Source of the DNA: Phaffia rhodozyma
Lineage: Eukaryota; Basidiomycota; Tremellomycetes; Cystofilobasidiales; Mrakiaceae
Direction: 5' to 3'
Assembly: GCA_014706385.1 (NCBI GenBank)
Contig: JACGZH010000001.1
Coordinates: 558,001 to 622,000, forward strand
DNA: 64,000 nt
Translations under genes and position numbers: made by a program
Part shown: positions 23,440 through 38,203 of the stretch, piece after piece
How the letters are laid out: every line of letters begins with the position of its first letter
Position numbering within the stretch: the stretch's first letter is position 1
The notes under the pieces: generated by a model
The model's input: the letters and a program-made list of their open reading frames with translations, nothing else
Told to the model about the DNA's origin: nothing
The model's database searches: none

Positions 23440-26400
23440 ATGTCGTATTCCGTCAACGAAACCGGGTTCGCTCCGCCGTTGGCCGCACAGCCACCAACGC
23501 CGGATGTGGGCGAACACAACATCGCGATTGAACCAAATTCCCAGTCTTCCAACGTTTCCACTAGCAGAGCTTCCTCACAGTCAGAGGCACAGACCGCCGT
23601 GAACCCTGCGCCTACGTCGACCGACCAGTCATTATCACACGATATTGAGGCCGGTACAAAGCCGGAGCTCACCCGAACCCCATCCTGCTGGGGAGAAGAG
23701 TACGTCCGCCTTCAGTTCTCTGTCTAGGTCTCTACTCTCGATCCAAATTAACCAATGGTCGTTCATGTTTCTTTTTTCCGACTTTTCAGCATCCATGTCG
23801 GACAGCCGATGGACAAGAACGATCCGGCCTTCCATGAGCTTCAAAGGTCGCTTACTGGTTCTCGACACAGCGAGGAGCCTTGGTCCCTTGCGAAGCACCT
23901 CGAAGGAGCGCTCGCCTCCAGACGGGACGATGGCATAAAGCAGAAGAAACTTGATGTCGCTTGGAAGAACTTGGCGGTTCGAGGAGTCGGGGCTTCTGCT
24001 GTGTACGCCGAGACCATGGGCAGGTTAGTTTTACCCCTCTTTTCCTCATTTGCTACTCATCATTACCTCTCGGGCGCTCTCTGTTGATCGATGTGTTGAC
24101 CCATGTTTTCTTGTGCTTCTTCGTTCCAGCATGTTCAACCCTATGCTTAAGATTCAAGACAAGAAGCAGGCAAAGGCAGCTGAAGCAGCCAACCAGTCTA
24201 ATGAAAATTTGGAGAACGCTCCCTCTACTCTCAAGACGAATGAAAAGTGTTCGTCTCTATTGTTGTTTTCTCTTTGCCGTTCAAAGAAATGATCCGCTGA
24301 TTTGTCTTCCTTCTGACGAACAGTCTTGATCAGAAACTTTAACGGAGTACTGAAATCCGGAGAGATGGCATTTGTCATCGGTCGACCTGGAAGTGGATGC
24401 ACAACGTTCCTCAAAGCGGTGACCAACATCCGAAACGGATATGCCGGAGTCGACGGAGACGTCCTTGTCGGATCGATGGACCACAAGGAGGCCGAGAAGT
24501 ACTCCGGAAACATTGTCTTCAATGCCGAAGAGTATGTGCCGTTTGTTTCCTGTATCAATCTCGTTCGGCTCTCTTCTGACACGTTCTACTCTTCGTCTTC
24601 CAGTGATACGCACTACCCTACTTTGACCGTCGGTCAGACGCTTAAATTTGGGCTCAAGATGAAGACTCCCACGAACCGACCGGAGGGCCAAACCCGAGAG
24701 CAGTACGAACAAGAGCTTCTTTCAGCCTTGCTCAAGACTCTCGGAATTGAACACACCCACGACACCCTGGTTGGAAATGAGTTTGTCCGAGGTGTTTCTG
24801 GAGGAGAACGGAAGCGAGTGTCGATCGCTGAGGTCTTGGTAAACCGAGCCTCAGTTGTCGCCTGGGATAACTCATCTCGAGGACTGGACGCTTCCACCGC
24901 GTTAGAGTACACCCGGTCCATCCGAACAATCACCGACTTGCTCGGCTCCACCTCCTTCATTTCACTCTACCAGGCCGGTAACCAGATTTACGAACTGTTC
25001 GACAAGGTCATGGTCATCGCCGCCGGACAATGCATCTACTGGGGACCTCGAGCGGCCGCCAAGCCCTACTTCGAGAACCTCGGTTTCAAGTGCCCGCAAG
25101 GACAGAATGTGGCCGACTATTTGACCGGAGTCACCGTCAAGACTGAGCGAATGCTGTTTGACAAGGACCGACGAGACGTGCCCCAGACGGTAGACGACTT
25201 TGTTGCCGCCTACCTGGCCTCGGACATTTACAAGCAGAGCGAGAAGGAGCTCGAAGACCACCTCCGAGATACCGAGCGACTGAATGGTATGACTGAGGAA
25301 TTCAAGTTGGCCGTTCAAGAGGAGAAATCTGCCAGCGCTGGCAAGAACTCGCTCTACTCAACCGGACTTTGGACCCAAGTCAAGGCGTGTACTATTCGAC
25401 AGTACCAGCTGATGTGGAACGACAAGGGCTCGATCGCTATTAAGCAAGGATCGTGTATCATCCAATCGATCATTCTTGGTTCTTTGTTCTACAACCTTCC
25501 TCAGACCACTGCCGGATTGTTCACTCGAGGAGGATCCCTCTTCTTCATTTTACTGTTCAACGCGTTGCTAGGAATGACAGAGGTTACGACCTCCTTCACC
25601 GGTCGAACTATCCTCGCAAAGCACAAGAGTTTCGCCATGTACAGGCCCTCAGCCGTCGTTCTCGCCCAGGTCTTGGCAGACTTCCCTATTCTTATCGCTC
25701 AGGTCTCGGCCTTCTTATTGCCTAGTAAGTCTACCCCTCCCGTTTGTTCACAAGGAAGCTTGTGATTCCACATCTGGCACATTGTACTAATTATGAACTC
25801 ATCCGTCTGTGGCGTAAAGTCTACTTCATGTGCCAGCTCAGGCAGAGCGCTTCGGCCTTCTTCACGCTCTGGATCATTACTTACGTTACTACTCTTGCCT
25901 TGCTCGGCTTCTTCCGAGCTATCGGTTTCAACTTCTCAACATTCGATGGTGCCTCACAGGTGTCTGGTCTGGCTGTTGGTTTGCTCATTATCTACACCGG
26001 TTACTTGATCCCTCAGACATCGATGAAGCCTTGGTTGAGTTGGGTCCGATGGATCAACCCTTTGTACTACGGGTTCGAATCTGCCATGGTCAACGAGTTC
26101 CACGATACTCAATTCGATTGTGTTGGTACCACACTTGTGCCTTTCTACGGAGTCGATGGGCACTTTGCGTGTACTGTCCAGGGAAGTCAGACTGGAGAGG
26201 ACTTTGTTACTGGGGATGCCTACCTGCAGGCCGGCTTGAACTACAGATATAGCCACTTGTGGCGAAATGTCGGAATCGTGTATGTCCTTTTTCTTTGTAA
26301 TTCTCGAAATATTCTCTCTTGAGTTGTTGAAGGAGATTGAGTCTGACATTTGAATTTACCTATCCATTTTTTGAAGTATTGGTCTTTGGGTTTTCTTTGT

Positions 26401-28826
26401 CGCTATCACCGCATGGGGAGTCGAAAGGCTCAAGGCTCAAGGCTCTGAACGATCGTACCTGCTCTACAGTGAGTGTCTAGCCTTCTTTTCTTACATTCAT
26501 ACCGCTTTCTCTGACATGTAGACTGTCCCTTTTTCTCGTAACAGAGCGACAGAAGAACAAAAAGGACGATCCCATTGCTCGAAAGGCTGCTGCTGTCGAT
26601 GAGGAGAAGGGTCCTGCCGGGGCCATCGAAGATGGCAAGACCACCAGAGGTAACGGAACGGCCGAAGACACGATAACCAAGACGACTACCGTGCTCACTT
26701 GGGACGAACTAAACTACACCGTGCCTGTTCCAGGTGGCCACAGGCAGCTTCTTTCCGGAGTCCAGGGTTACACCAAACCAGGAACGCTCACTGCGCTCAT
26801 GGGAGCATCCGGTGCTGGAAAAACAACTTTGCTTGACGTGCTAGCTCTTCGAAAAGAGGAGGGTGTTGTCGAGGGACATATTAATGTTGATGGTCGACCT
26901 CTTGGAGCTTCCTTCCAGCGAACTACCGGATACGTTTCCCAGGTCGATATCCACGAGCCTACGCAGACCGTCCGAGAAGCTCTCGAGTTCTCTGCTTTGC
27001 TCAGACAGCCGGCCAGTGTGTCTCGGGAGGAGAAGTTAGCGTATGTCGACAAGGTCTTGGATCTACTCGAGTTGACCGACATTGAACATGCCATTATCGG
27101 AAACAACAATGTCGGACTCGGCGTCGAACAACGAAAGCGATTAACGATTGGTGTCGAACTTGTTGCCAAGCCGGTTTTGCTCTTCTTGGATGAGCCTACT
27201 TCAGGTTTAGATGGACAGTCAAGTTTCAACATTTTGCGATTCTTGCGAAAACTTGCCGACGCTGGACAATCCATGCTAGTCACCATCCATCAGCCCAGTG
27301 CCTTGCTCTTTGACCAGTTTGATCGATTACTACTTCTTGCCCGAGGTGGACGTGAGTACTAAGATCCTATTTTGTTATGGCTTGATATGTGCTCACAGTC
27401 GTTTTGTCTCTTCTTTACAGACACCGTCTACTTCGGAGACCTTGGTGACAACGCTTCCGAAATGAAGGCGTACTTTGCCCGACAAGGAATCGAGTGCCCT
27501 GTACGTCCTGCATACCTTTCGTCTCGTTTTTCAATCTTTTGTTCTCATTGTTATGGATATACTTTTCCTCATATAGGAGGATGCCAATCCTGCCGAGTTC
27601 ATGATCGACGTTGTCTCTGGCTCTCTTTCAAAAGGACGAGATTGGGGCAAGGTTTGGCTCGAGTCTGACGAATACAAGAACGTCTCGAAGGAAGTTGCCG
27701 ACCTTAAGCAGGAATGTGCTAGCAAGCCTCCATCGTTCGAGGAGGACGGAAGGGAATACGCTGCCAGCGCCTCCTTCCAGTACAAGACCCTAATTCATCG
27801 AGCTACCGTCGCCATGTGGAGATCCCCAGACTATGTCATATCTAAAATCATGCTTCACGTCGGATCCGCCCTACTAAACTCGCTCTCGTTCTTGCAGCTT
27901 GACAACTCGGTCATTTCGCTCCAGAACAGACTTTTCTCTGTCTTCCAGGCCATGTTTGTTGTACGTCCCAACGAACTTCACCCTTTTTTGATGTCTGTTG
28001 CTGACCTTTTCAACCAACTATCTACCTGTCTCTTCCACGGCTCTAGGCTCCCGGAGTATTCCAGCAGGTTCAGCCTCGGTTTATTGACGCTCGGATGCTC
28101 TTCGAGGCTCGAGAAAAGCCTTCCAAGATTTACTCGTGGCAGCCTTTCGTCGTCGCCCAGATCATTGCCGAGATCCCTTGGGTGATTGTCAGTTCCACCT
28201 TGTTCTACGTGCTTTGGTACTTCGTCGTGTTCCCCGTAGGAATCTCTACCGATGCTCAGCACGCCGGTCCGATGTACGCCATCTTGATTCTCTACCAATT
28301 CTGGTCGATTGGATTCGCATATGCCGTTGCCGCTAGCGTGGCCAACGCCGAACAAGCAGCTCTGGTCAACCCGATCTTTTTGGGAATCTTTGCCTCGTTC
28401 TCGGGAGTCTTGGTGCCCTACGCTCAAATCACTGCTTTCTGGCGATACTGGTTGTACTACCTCAACCCTTGGACCTATATTCTCGGCGCTCAAACTTTCT
28501 TTGCCATGCGAAATATCCCTGTCGTATGCAAGGATTCAGAGTACGCCGTCTTCTCGCCTCCAAGCGGTCAGACCTGTGAAAACTATCTCGCAACCTTCTT
28601 CGAATCTGCCCCTGGTTACATAAAAGATCCGACATCGACTACCAGTTGCGAGGTTTGCGCCTACTCGAGTGGTAACGACTATTTGGCGAATGTTAACTTG
28701 AGCAACTCAACCGATGGAGGTCGGGATATTGGAATCACTGTCATCTATGTTGTCTTCTTCTTTATCCTGGTCTACCTCTTCATGTGGCTTCGATCTCGAC
28801 CCAAGAGAAAGGCCAAGTTGGAATGA
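23440..28826 (+). CDS. PDR-type (ABCG) full-size ABC transporter
   Basis: Exons 23440-23699, 23790-24023, 24130-24248, 24324-24531, 24604-25724, 25820-26279, 26377-26468, 26545-27351, 27421-27500, 27577-27960 and 28047-28826 give 1514 residues in the fungal order NBD1-TMD1-NBD2-TMD2. NBD1 has the degenerate Walker [10 protein letters not shown] (Cys for Lys, about 225), signature [10 protein letters not shown] and Walker B-like [16 protein letters not shown]2 has the canonical Walker [13 protein letters not shown] (about 919), Walker [14 protein letters not shown] and degenerate signature VEQRKRLT. This asymmetry marks the PDR5/CDR1/SNQ2 family. Each half ends in six hydrophobic segments, with PDR motifs such as [15 protein letters not shown] and [11 protein letters not shown]. 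It is a likely plasma-membrane exporter of hydrophobic compounds; the substrate is unknown. Confidence 0.95.
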
Positions 28827-29305
28827 TTTCTCTCTTTTTTTATGGTCATGTCTTCTTGTCTTTTGCTCTGGTCTTGGAATTATTAATTTCCGAAACTTTC
28901 TTCCCTTTTGATATGAGTTTCTTCAATATCCTTCAGCCTCTCTTGAATACTATCACTGCGTATACTCGTTTTTATCAAGCTCCTCTTTTCCCTCACATAT
29001 TCTAATTAGATTTATAAATGCTAGCTTTCCCTTGATTTATTTGGTTTAAACCTTGTTGAGAAAGCAACCGGGCTATAATGTTTGCAGAAGCTTGAATAAT
29101 CTTGCGAAGAGGCATTTAATGTTTTGATTATTCCTACAAGAAAAATAAGCTCATAGAGGCGGAAAGAAAACGTTCAACGAAAATGATTAAACGGAAAAGA
29201 CGAGGAAGGGTCCTCAAGACCGAATGAATATAGACCTCTCTTCCCCTTTTCGAAAGAACGTGATACAAGTAAAGACAACGTGTTCCTCTTCATGTTCGTC
29301 TCCTC
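28827..29305. other. Convergent intergenic region
   Basis: Shared 3' flank of the ABC transporter and SRP54. AT-rich, with no gene recognised. Confidence 0.6.
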
Positions 29306-32786
<3,481 letters not shown>

Positions 32787-33075
32787 GATGATAATATATG
32801 ATGTACGGTTGCTGGATTGAGTTTCACACCACGGGGAAAGGCAGACGAGCAGATGGTAAAAAAGAAGATCTTGAGTGATGGACAGGAGGAAGGGAGGACG
32901 AAGCGGGCCGATAGGGGAAAAGTACCATAGTCTTCTTTCCAGTTTAATAGAGGAATTTTGTAATGTCCGACTACAACAAAAACGACTATTCTCAAATAGC
33001 GACGCTCATTCATTTCTTATAAAGTACAACAAAAGTTCTCAGGCTTGCCCCTTGCTTCTTCGATCAAGGGCATCT

Positions 33076-34219
33076 CTAGTATGAAAGATCTCCATCCTCA
33101 TCCTCATCCTCTTCTCCAGGACCGTCTGCCTGGTCATCAGGTGCTTCCGGTTCCGGCGGTCTAAGTTTTGTCATCACACCCATTGCTCTCACAAAGAACG
33201 GCCTCAACTCGTTGATCTCTAAAGGGGTAAGATTTGTCAACTGTCAGCAGCAGAGTGGAAAGAAGAGCAAAAAAATCAATGAACAAGGATAGAAGTGCAC
33301 GTCAGTAATCGATAGAACAAATCAATCCAGACAGAAATAGTTTTGGACATACCTGAAGATATTCTCCGTTAAGACCTGTTCCATCCTCGCCTATCGTAGG
33401 TTTTATACCAGTCCTCAATTTTGCTTGCCGGACCTCTCTAATATCCTTTAGAAGTGACCTGATCTGTGACGGGTTTACCAAATTATCAGAAGCTCTGTAA
33501 TTATTTGTTCATCCGATCGATGAAGGACAATCAGAACGGATTATGTGTTCCGCAATTAGTTTTAAATTGAGGAAGGGCTTGAGGTAAGAAGAAGAGAGCA
33601 AGGTTATAGCGGTTGAGACTTCACTTACGCATCTAAAAGCATTTTAGAAATTTCGGAAAATTGTCTGGAGGGTAACCGAGCAAATGAGCTCGTCAAAGAG
33701 GATTCGTGAGCAAGCAACGCCTGGAGGGAATCTGTACCACCCAATGTCAAACCCATTTTAATCATATAGAGAGAAATAGAATACAGAGCAAACCACACAA
33801 GATCAGTATATGTTTGACTTTTCTAGATTGGATAGTTCTCTTCCAAGCTTCTTATACTGTAGAGGGAACAGACTTACCAACGCTCAGCCACTCTGGGGGT
33901 AGGATATGGCATTTTCGTTTCCCTTTCAAGTTGATAGCTAGCCAGAATGGTATTTTTGTCCGTTGTGGCGGTCTAAAAGGACCATATATCCCCTGTATTT
34001 CGTTTTTCTCAACATCTCGGTTCAATATAATTATAGGGCAAAAGACGAGCCAACAAGATCTAACTCGCAGAGATATGATATCTGGACGATCGGACTTACG
34101 GAAAGGAGTCGGATGGGATCCATTCCGAACAGAGGCACGATCTCAATTTCAGTCTCTTCCGCAATAAATTCTATCTCATGAGGCGTCAAGCTAATTTGAT
34201 GTGAGCGAGGAAGAGCCAT
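33076..34219 (-). CDS. PSF2: GINS complex subunit PSF2
   Basis: PSF2 is one of the four GINS subunits of the CMG replicative helicase. Exons 34219-34100, 33992-33878, 33731-33629, 33494-33353 and 33240-33076 give 214 residues, the family's usual size. The start [20 protein letters not shown] is followed by the hallmark [20 protein letters not shown], then [43 protein letters not shown] and [16 protein letters not shown]. The tail is acidic (EDEDEDGD). All junctions keep frame. The 289 bp to SRP54 and the 287 bp to the upstream MATH/BTB gene hold nothing else recognisable. Confidence 0.94.
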
Positions 34220-34506
34220 CTAGATAGAGAGTAACAAGAGGGGTGGCGAGGTATGATTGATCTAAGGAAGCAGGAGAGATCAAAGTAAAGAACATGAGAA
34301 CAGGAGACTGAACACTGAGAAAAGCAAACACGTGAATGACGCGTCTCATGAAACGCGTCGTTCTCATTTAAATGAGTCTCATCATCGAACGGAGTAACCG
34401 GCTGCTCAGAACACAGAAGATCGAGAAGCCTCTACAAGCATATGGCAGATCGATTACTCTTCAAGAAATGTCATTTAATCAACAGAGTCCTAGGCAATGA
34501 ATTCGT

Positions 34507-37500
34507 TCATACAGCAGCCTGGCCAGCAGGGTCCTGGAGAGCCAATGGCACATACTCCAACTGAGAGACGATCAAGGGCCAGACTGTAAAGGTGAAAAGC
34601 AGATTACAAAAAAAATTAGACAGCGTCTTGAGAAGAGAATCATAAAAGGCAAATCTTCAAGCCTCTTGTACAGACCTTCTTCGAACCCTAGATGTTTCCC
34701 AGACCGTAATGAATCCCAAACAATTTTCATCCCATTCGTTCGCTTGATTTCAGCCCAGTTCTGATCAGGCGAGTGACATTTCGGAATTTGATTTGAAGAA
34801 AGAATGAACATAGTAGACAATTTTTTGAAAACCGATATGGATATATACGGACCTTCAGGAAGAAAGCCACTTGTGTCTTTCGCACATCGTCGAATGAGGC
34901 TGAAAAGGCGGAGAAGCACTCGTGCGGGATGTTCTGGACCGTGAGATTCAAGATTATGTCTATGGTTGGCACATGAACGAGAGAGTAGCAGGGAAGAAGA
35001 AATATTTTGTCATTATTCAGAACACATTTGTCTAAGGTGAAATCAACTAGGTGGCAACTTACGTTCGAAGCTTAAACTTTTGAGTTCTTCCAGCCCAATC
35101 TTGTCTGCCAGGACATACATACTTTTCGGGCTCACTGGCTCTGGTCTCTCTGGGTTCATCTTCGACCAATCTTCTATCCACAGACGTCTTAGCTTACTTG
35201 GATGAGATTCGGATGAGGCAGAACCCACGGTAGCTCCTGACGTGTCAACATGATTGGTTACAGCTGATAAAGGAATGAATGAGGAGGTCAAAGGGGCGAA
35301 TGCGATACTATCAGTGTACAGATAGTATAAGAGAGCATAGAAAGTCGGGTAGGATGCGTCCTAGCATGCAGTAATTTCGAATGGTCAGATGCATTACACA
35401 AACAGCGCGTCAGATAAAACGTTTGAACACCTCGTATGTACGTGCAAAAGGAACAGAACTCAACTCGAACGATTACTCTACGCTTCCGAGGCCCAGGAAG
35501 AATATGCCCCGCCCTTTCCTTATCCTTCGATCGCTCACGCTTCTTCGTATGAGTGCTTTTGTTCGTTGAATCTACCAGACCTTCCTTCTTTGATAAGCCC
35601 TCTCCTTCGACTAATCCATCTAGATGCGGGTTCAACTTTGCAGCTTCTTCGAGCCCTTCACCCTCTGGAACCGACCTATCAGCATGCGCTGGCTGATCCG
35701 AGTCGCTCGTCATGCGCGCCGCGATAGTTGAGAAAGCAAAAGGGGAAGAGGACGGTGATGCCACTGCAGAGAGTTCTTGGGTAAATCCATGAGGCTCATT
35801 CTCCAGCTCCTCTTCTTCATCAGACGACAAATCTGATGAATCAGAATCCTCCAGAAATGGTGGATCTAAGAATTCAGACTGTCGTAATATATTGAACAAA
35901 GACCCGAAAACACAGAGTTAGCCCTGGCAACAGGGGCAAGAAGGAGCAGGCAAAAAGTGTTCACATGTGATTCGGTTTCAGTCTGACTCCCATGCACGGA
36001 CGATTCTTCTTCTTCTTGATTGAACCCTTCCATGAAGCCTGAAGAGAGCATCGTTTCAAAGTACTGTTTGATACAACTCTTGGGCTGTCAGCTTGAATGT
36101 CATAGATGATTCACGGGTGAACTCGGCTTGCGAACGAGAAGTGGTGTAGAAACGTACATCTGATCTATTCAATAGTGTCCGATTGGCATAGATCACCTTT
36201 CGCTTCTCTTTGAGTCCTGAATATCTATCTCTCGAAGGAAGAATAAACTCGACCTGTATATAGTTCAAAGGATCGGAAAGGATACAATCAGAGATGCACC
36301 ATTCAAATCAAAAGATAAATTGACATGTGATGACTGACATCACTGTAGATCGGATCATTTAACATTCGTCCCACCGACTATCGAAGCGAAGGGAGAATAG
36401 CAAGAAGACCGGTTTGTTCATGATTAACAACAAGAACAAGAGAATTCTTGTTTAAGCAGATCCTGAACGAAAGACTCTAAAAACGAACCAGCAAAAGACT
36501 TTGAGGAACATTTCGTTTCGGAATAGTACTTGGTGGTTTGGGAGGCGCAGGAACGGTGGATATGCTACAGGTGATCAGGAACGTATCTGCAGATTTTACT
36601 TGAGGTTGATCTATTATAGTGGCAGTACAAAGACAACTGATCTTGTCAGTGAAGTGAATGACACCTCGAAGAACCTGTTCATTAAGACGTGTGCGTACTA
36701 TAGTATACGACATCACGCTTAGCATATTGAGCCCACTGTTTCCGAAAGACACATATACCACATCAGGTTCTCTGAATCAATGAGAAAGTAGCGAAGGGAC
36801 GTAGTGAGAGGATAAAACAAACCCCCCAGTCTTGAGAGAGTCAAAACAGTGAAAGTTGGTCAGCGCTACCCACTCTGAAGTGGTCATGCAGACTTGAAGT
36901 CTTGACTTACTAGCGGTCTTGCTTGAGAACGTCTATATTTGGGATGAAAATGAGAATATTCATTTAAGTCATAGGGTTGGGTTCAACAAAGCAGTCAAAC
37001 ATAGATTTTTTGAGATGATACAGAGTAACCTTACGTGTTCCGCAGCTTAATTTTGTTGTTTTGTAAAAAGGCAAGCGGCTTGAACGTTTCAGCGCGCATG
37101 CCATCTTATGGCTTTGTCGACGGTCAAAGAGTAGAAAAGCTATATGCACCTGCCTCCCTGACACATATTACCTTTCCTTCGTCAGAACAGATCGCGAACT
37201 TGAATTGGTAAACTCCTTTTCGAGACCAAGACTTTCCTGCGCCATTTGATTGCGCACTGGTATGTGTCTGTCCAAAAGTGGATGCCGTTGGTGGAGGTGG
37301 GCCTTCGTCATACTCTAAGGTTTGGATTTTGCAAAAAGGTGAGTTGCGAGAACATCAAAGTTGACAGCAAGAGTTGAACAGAACTGACCGTCAAGAGTAG
37401 GTTCACAAGAGAGATACAGAGAGCACCAGTCTTGAGAACCTCCACCAGCCTAATACGAAAGATAAAAGCATTGAATTACAGAGGCGATCTCAATTGCTTT

Positions 37501-37892
37501 GTGAATATGATTGAAGGTGACCAACATTTGGGTAAAATCTGGTGTAGGGTCGCGAGTCAGCTGGCATACGGCGATTTGAGACAATATATGGGCAGGACGT
37601 ACAAAAGCTGCCACCTAGCTCCTCCGAAAAGGACACTCTTGACTACCCTAGATTTACTATCACCTCTGCTTGTCTCAAACAAAGCCTTCAAGTTTGTCAG
37701 TTTCCAATCGATCGTGATCACTTCAGATTCCTTGAACGCGAGCGGATGCTGCAATCCCGCCACCTGTGCGGCTGAGGCCGAAGCTGAGGTTGTGATATGC
37801 GGAAGAAAGTAGGATGTTTGAGGTGGGTGGGTACTGAGCGGGGTAGTTGCTTGAGACGCCATATTTTGTTGTTGAGCGGTTAGGAATGCCAT
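34507..37892 (-). CDS. MATH-BTB/POZ domain protein
   Basis: Many short exons read as an N-terminal MATH-type sandwich followed by a BTB domain, the layout of SPOP-like substrate adaptors for CUL3 ubiquitin ligases. Resolved parts: exon 37892-37594 (WKLTNLKALFETSRGD, VKSVLFGGARWQLL), a 13 nt exon 37538-37526 (FYPN), 37449-37389 (QDWCSLYLSCEPTLD), 37314-37172 (KGVYQFKFAICSDEGK), a later MATH strand SADTFLITCSI, then VEFILPSRDRY, ANRTLLNRSD, YFETMLSSGFMEG, DASYPTFYALLYYLYTDSI, YVLADKIGLEELKSLSFE, NIPHECFSAFSASFDD and a C-terminus ending GFEEVWPLIVSQLEYV. A charged insertion of about 140 residues splits the BTB fold. Exons between about 37170 and 36620 could not be joined with confidence. Confidence 0.8.
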
Positions 37893-38203
37893 GAGAGGTA
37901 AAGATGCAATCTGTGGATGGAGGTGAGTCGATCAGATCAACGAAGAGATGGACCTGTCTGGACGAGGAAGGAGATGATCAAATGAACGTACGGAACGCTG
38001 ATAGGAATTCAATACAGAACACACAATACAGTTTACTCCTACTATATTAGAGAGATTTCCAACGAAATATAATAGAGACGCGTCTAATGATTTGCACAGC
38101 TTTCGATTCAGGAAATTTGAGATTTCCTCTATTATCGCTTGACTCCTGTTTTTCTCCAATCCTCGCTCACACTCATTCAACACTTCCACAAGAACAATCT
38201 GCC
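37893..38203. promoter_or_regulatory. Bidirectional promoter (MATH/BTB gene and NOP9)
   Basis: Divergent start codons lie 311 bp apart, so both genes' upstream control must be in this interval. No specific factor site was identified. Confidence 0.5.
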
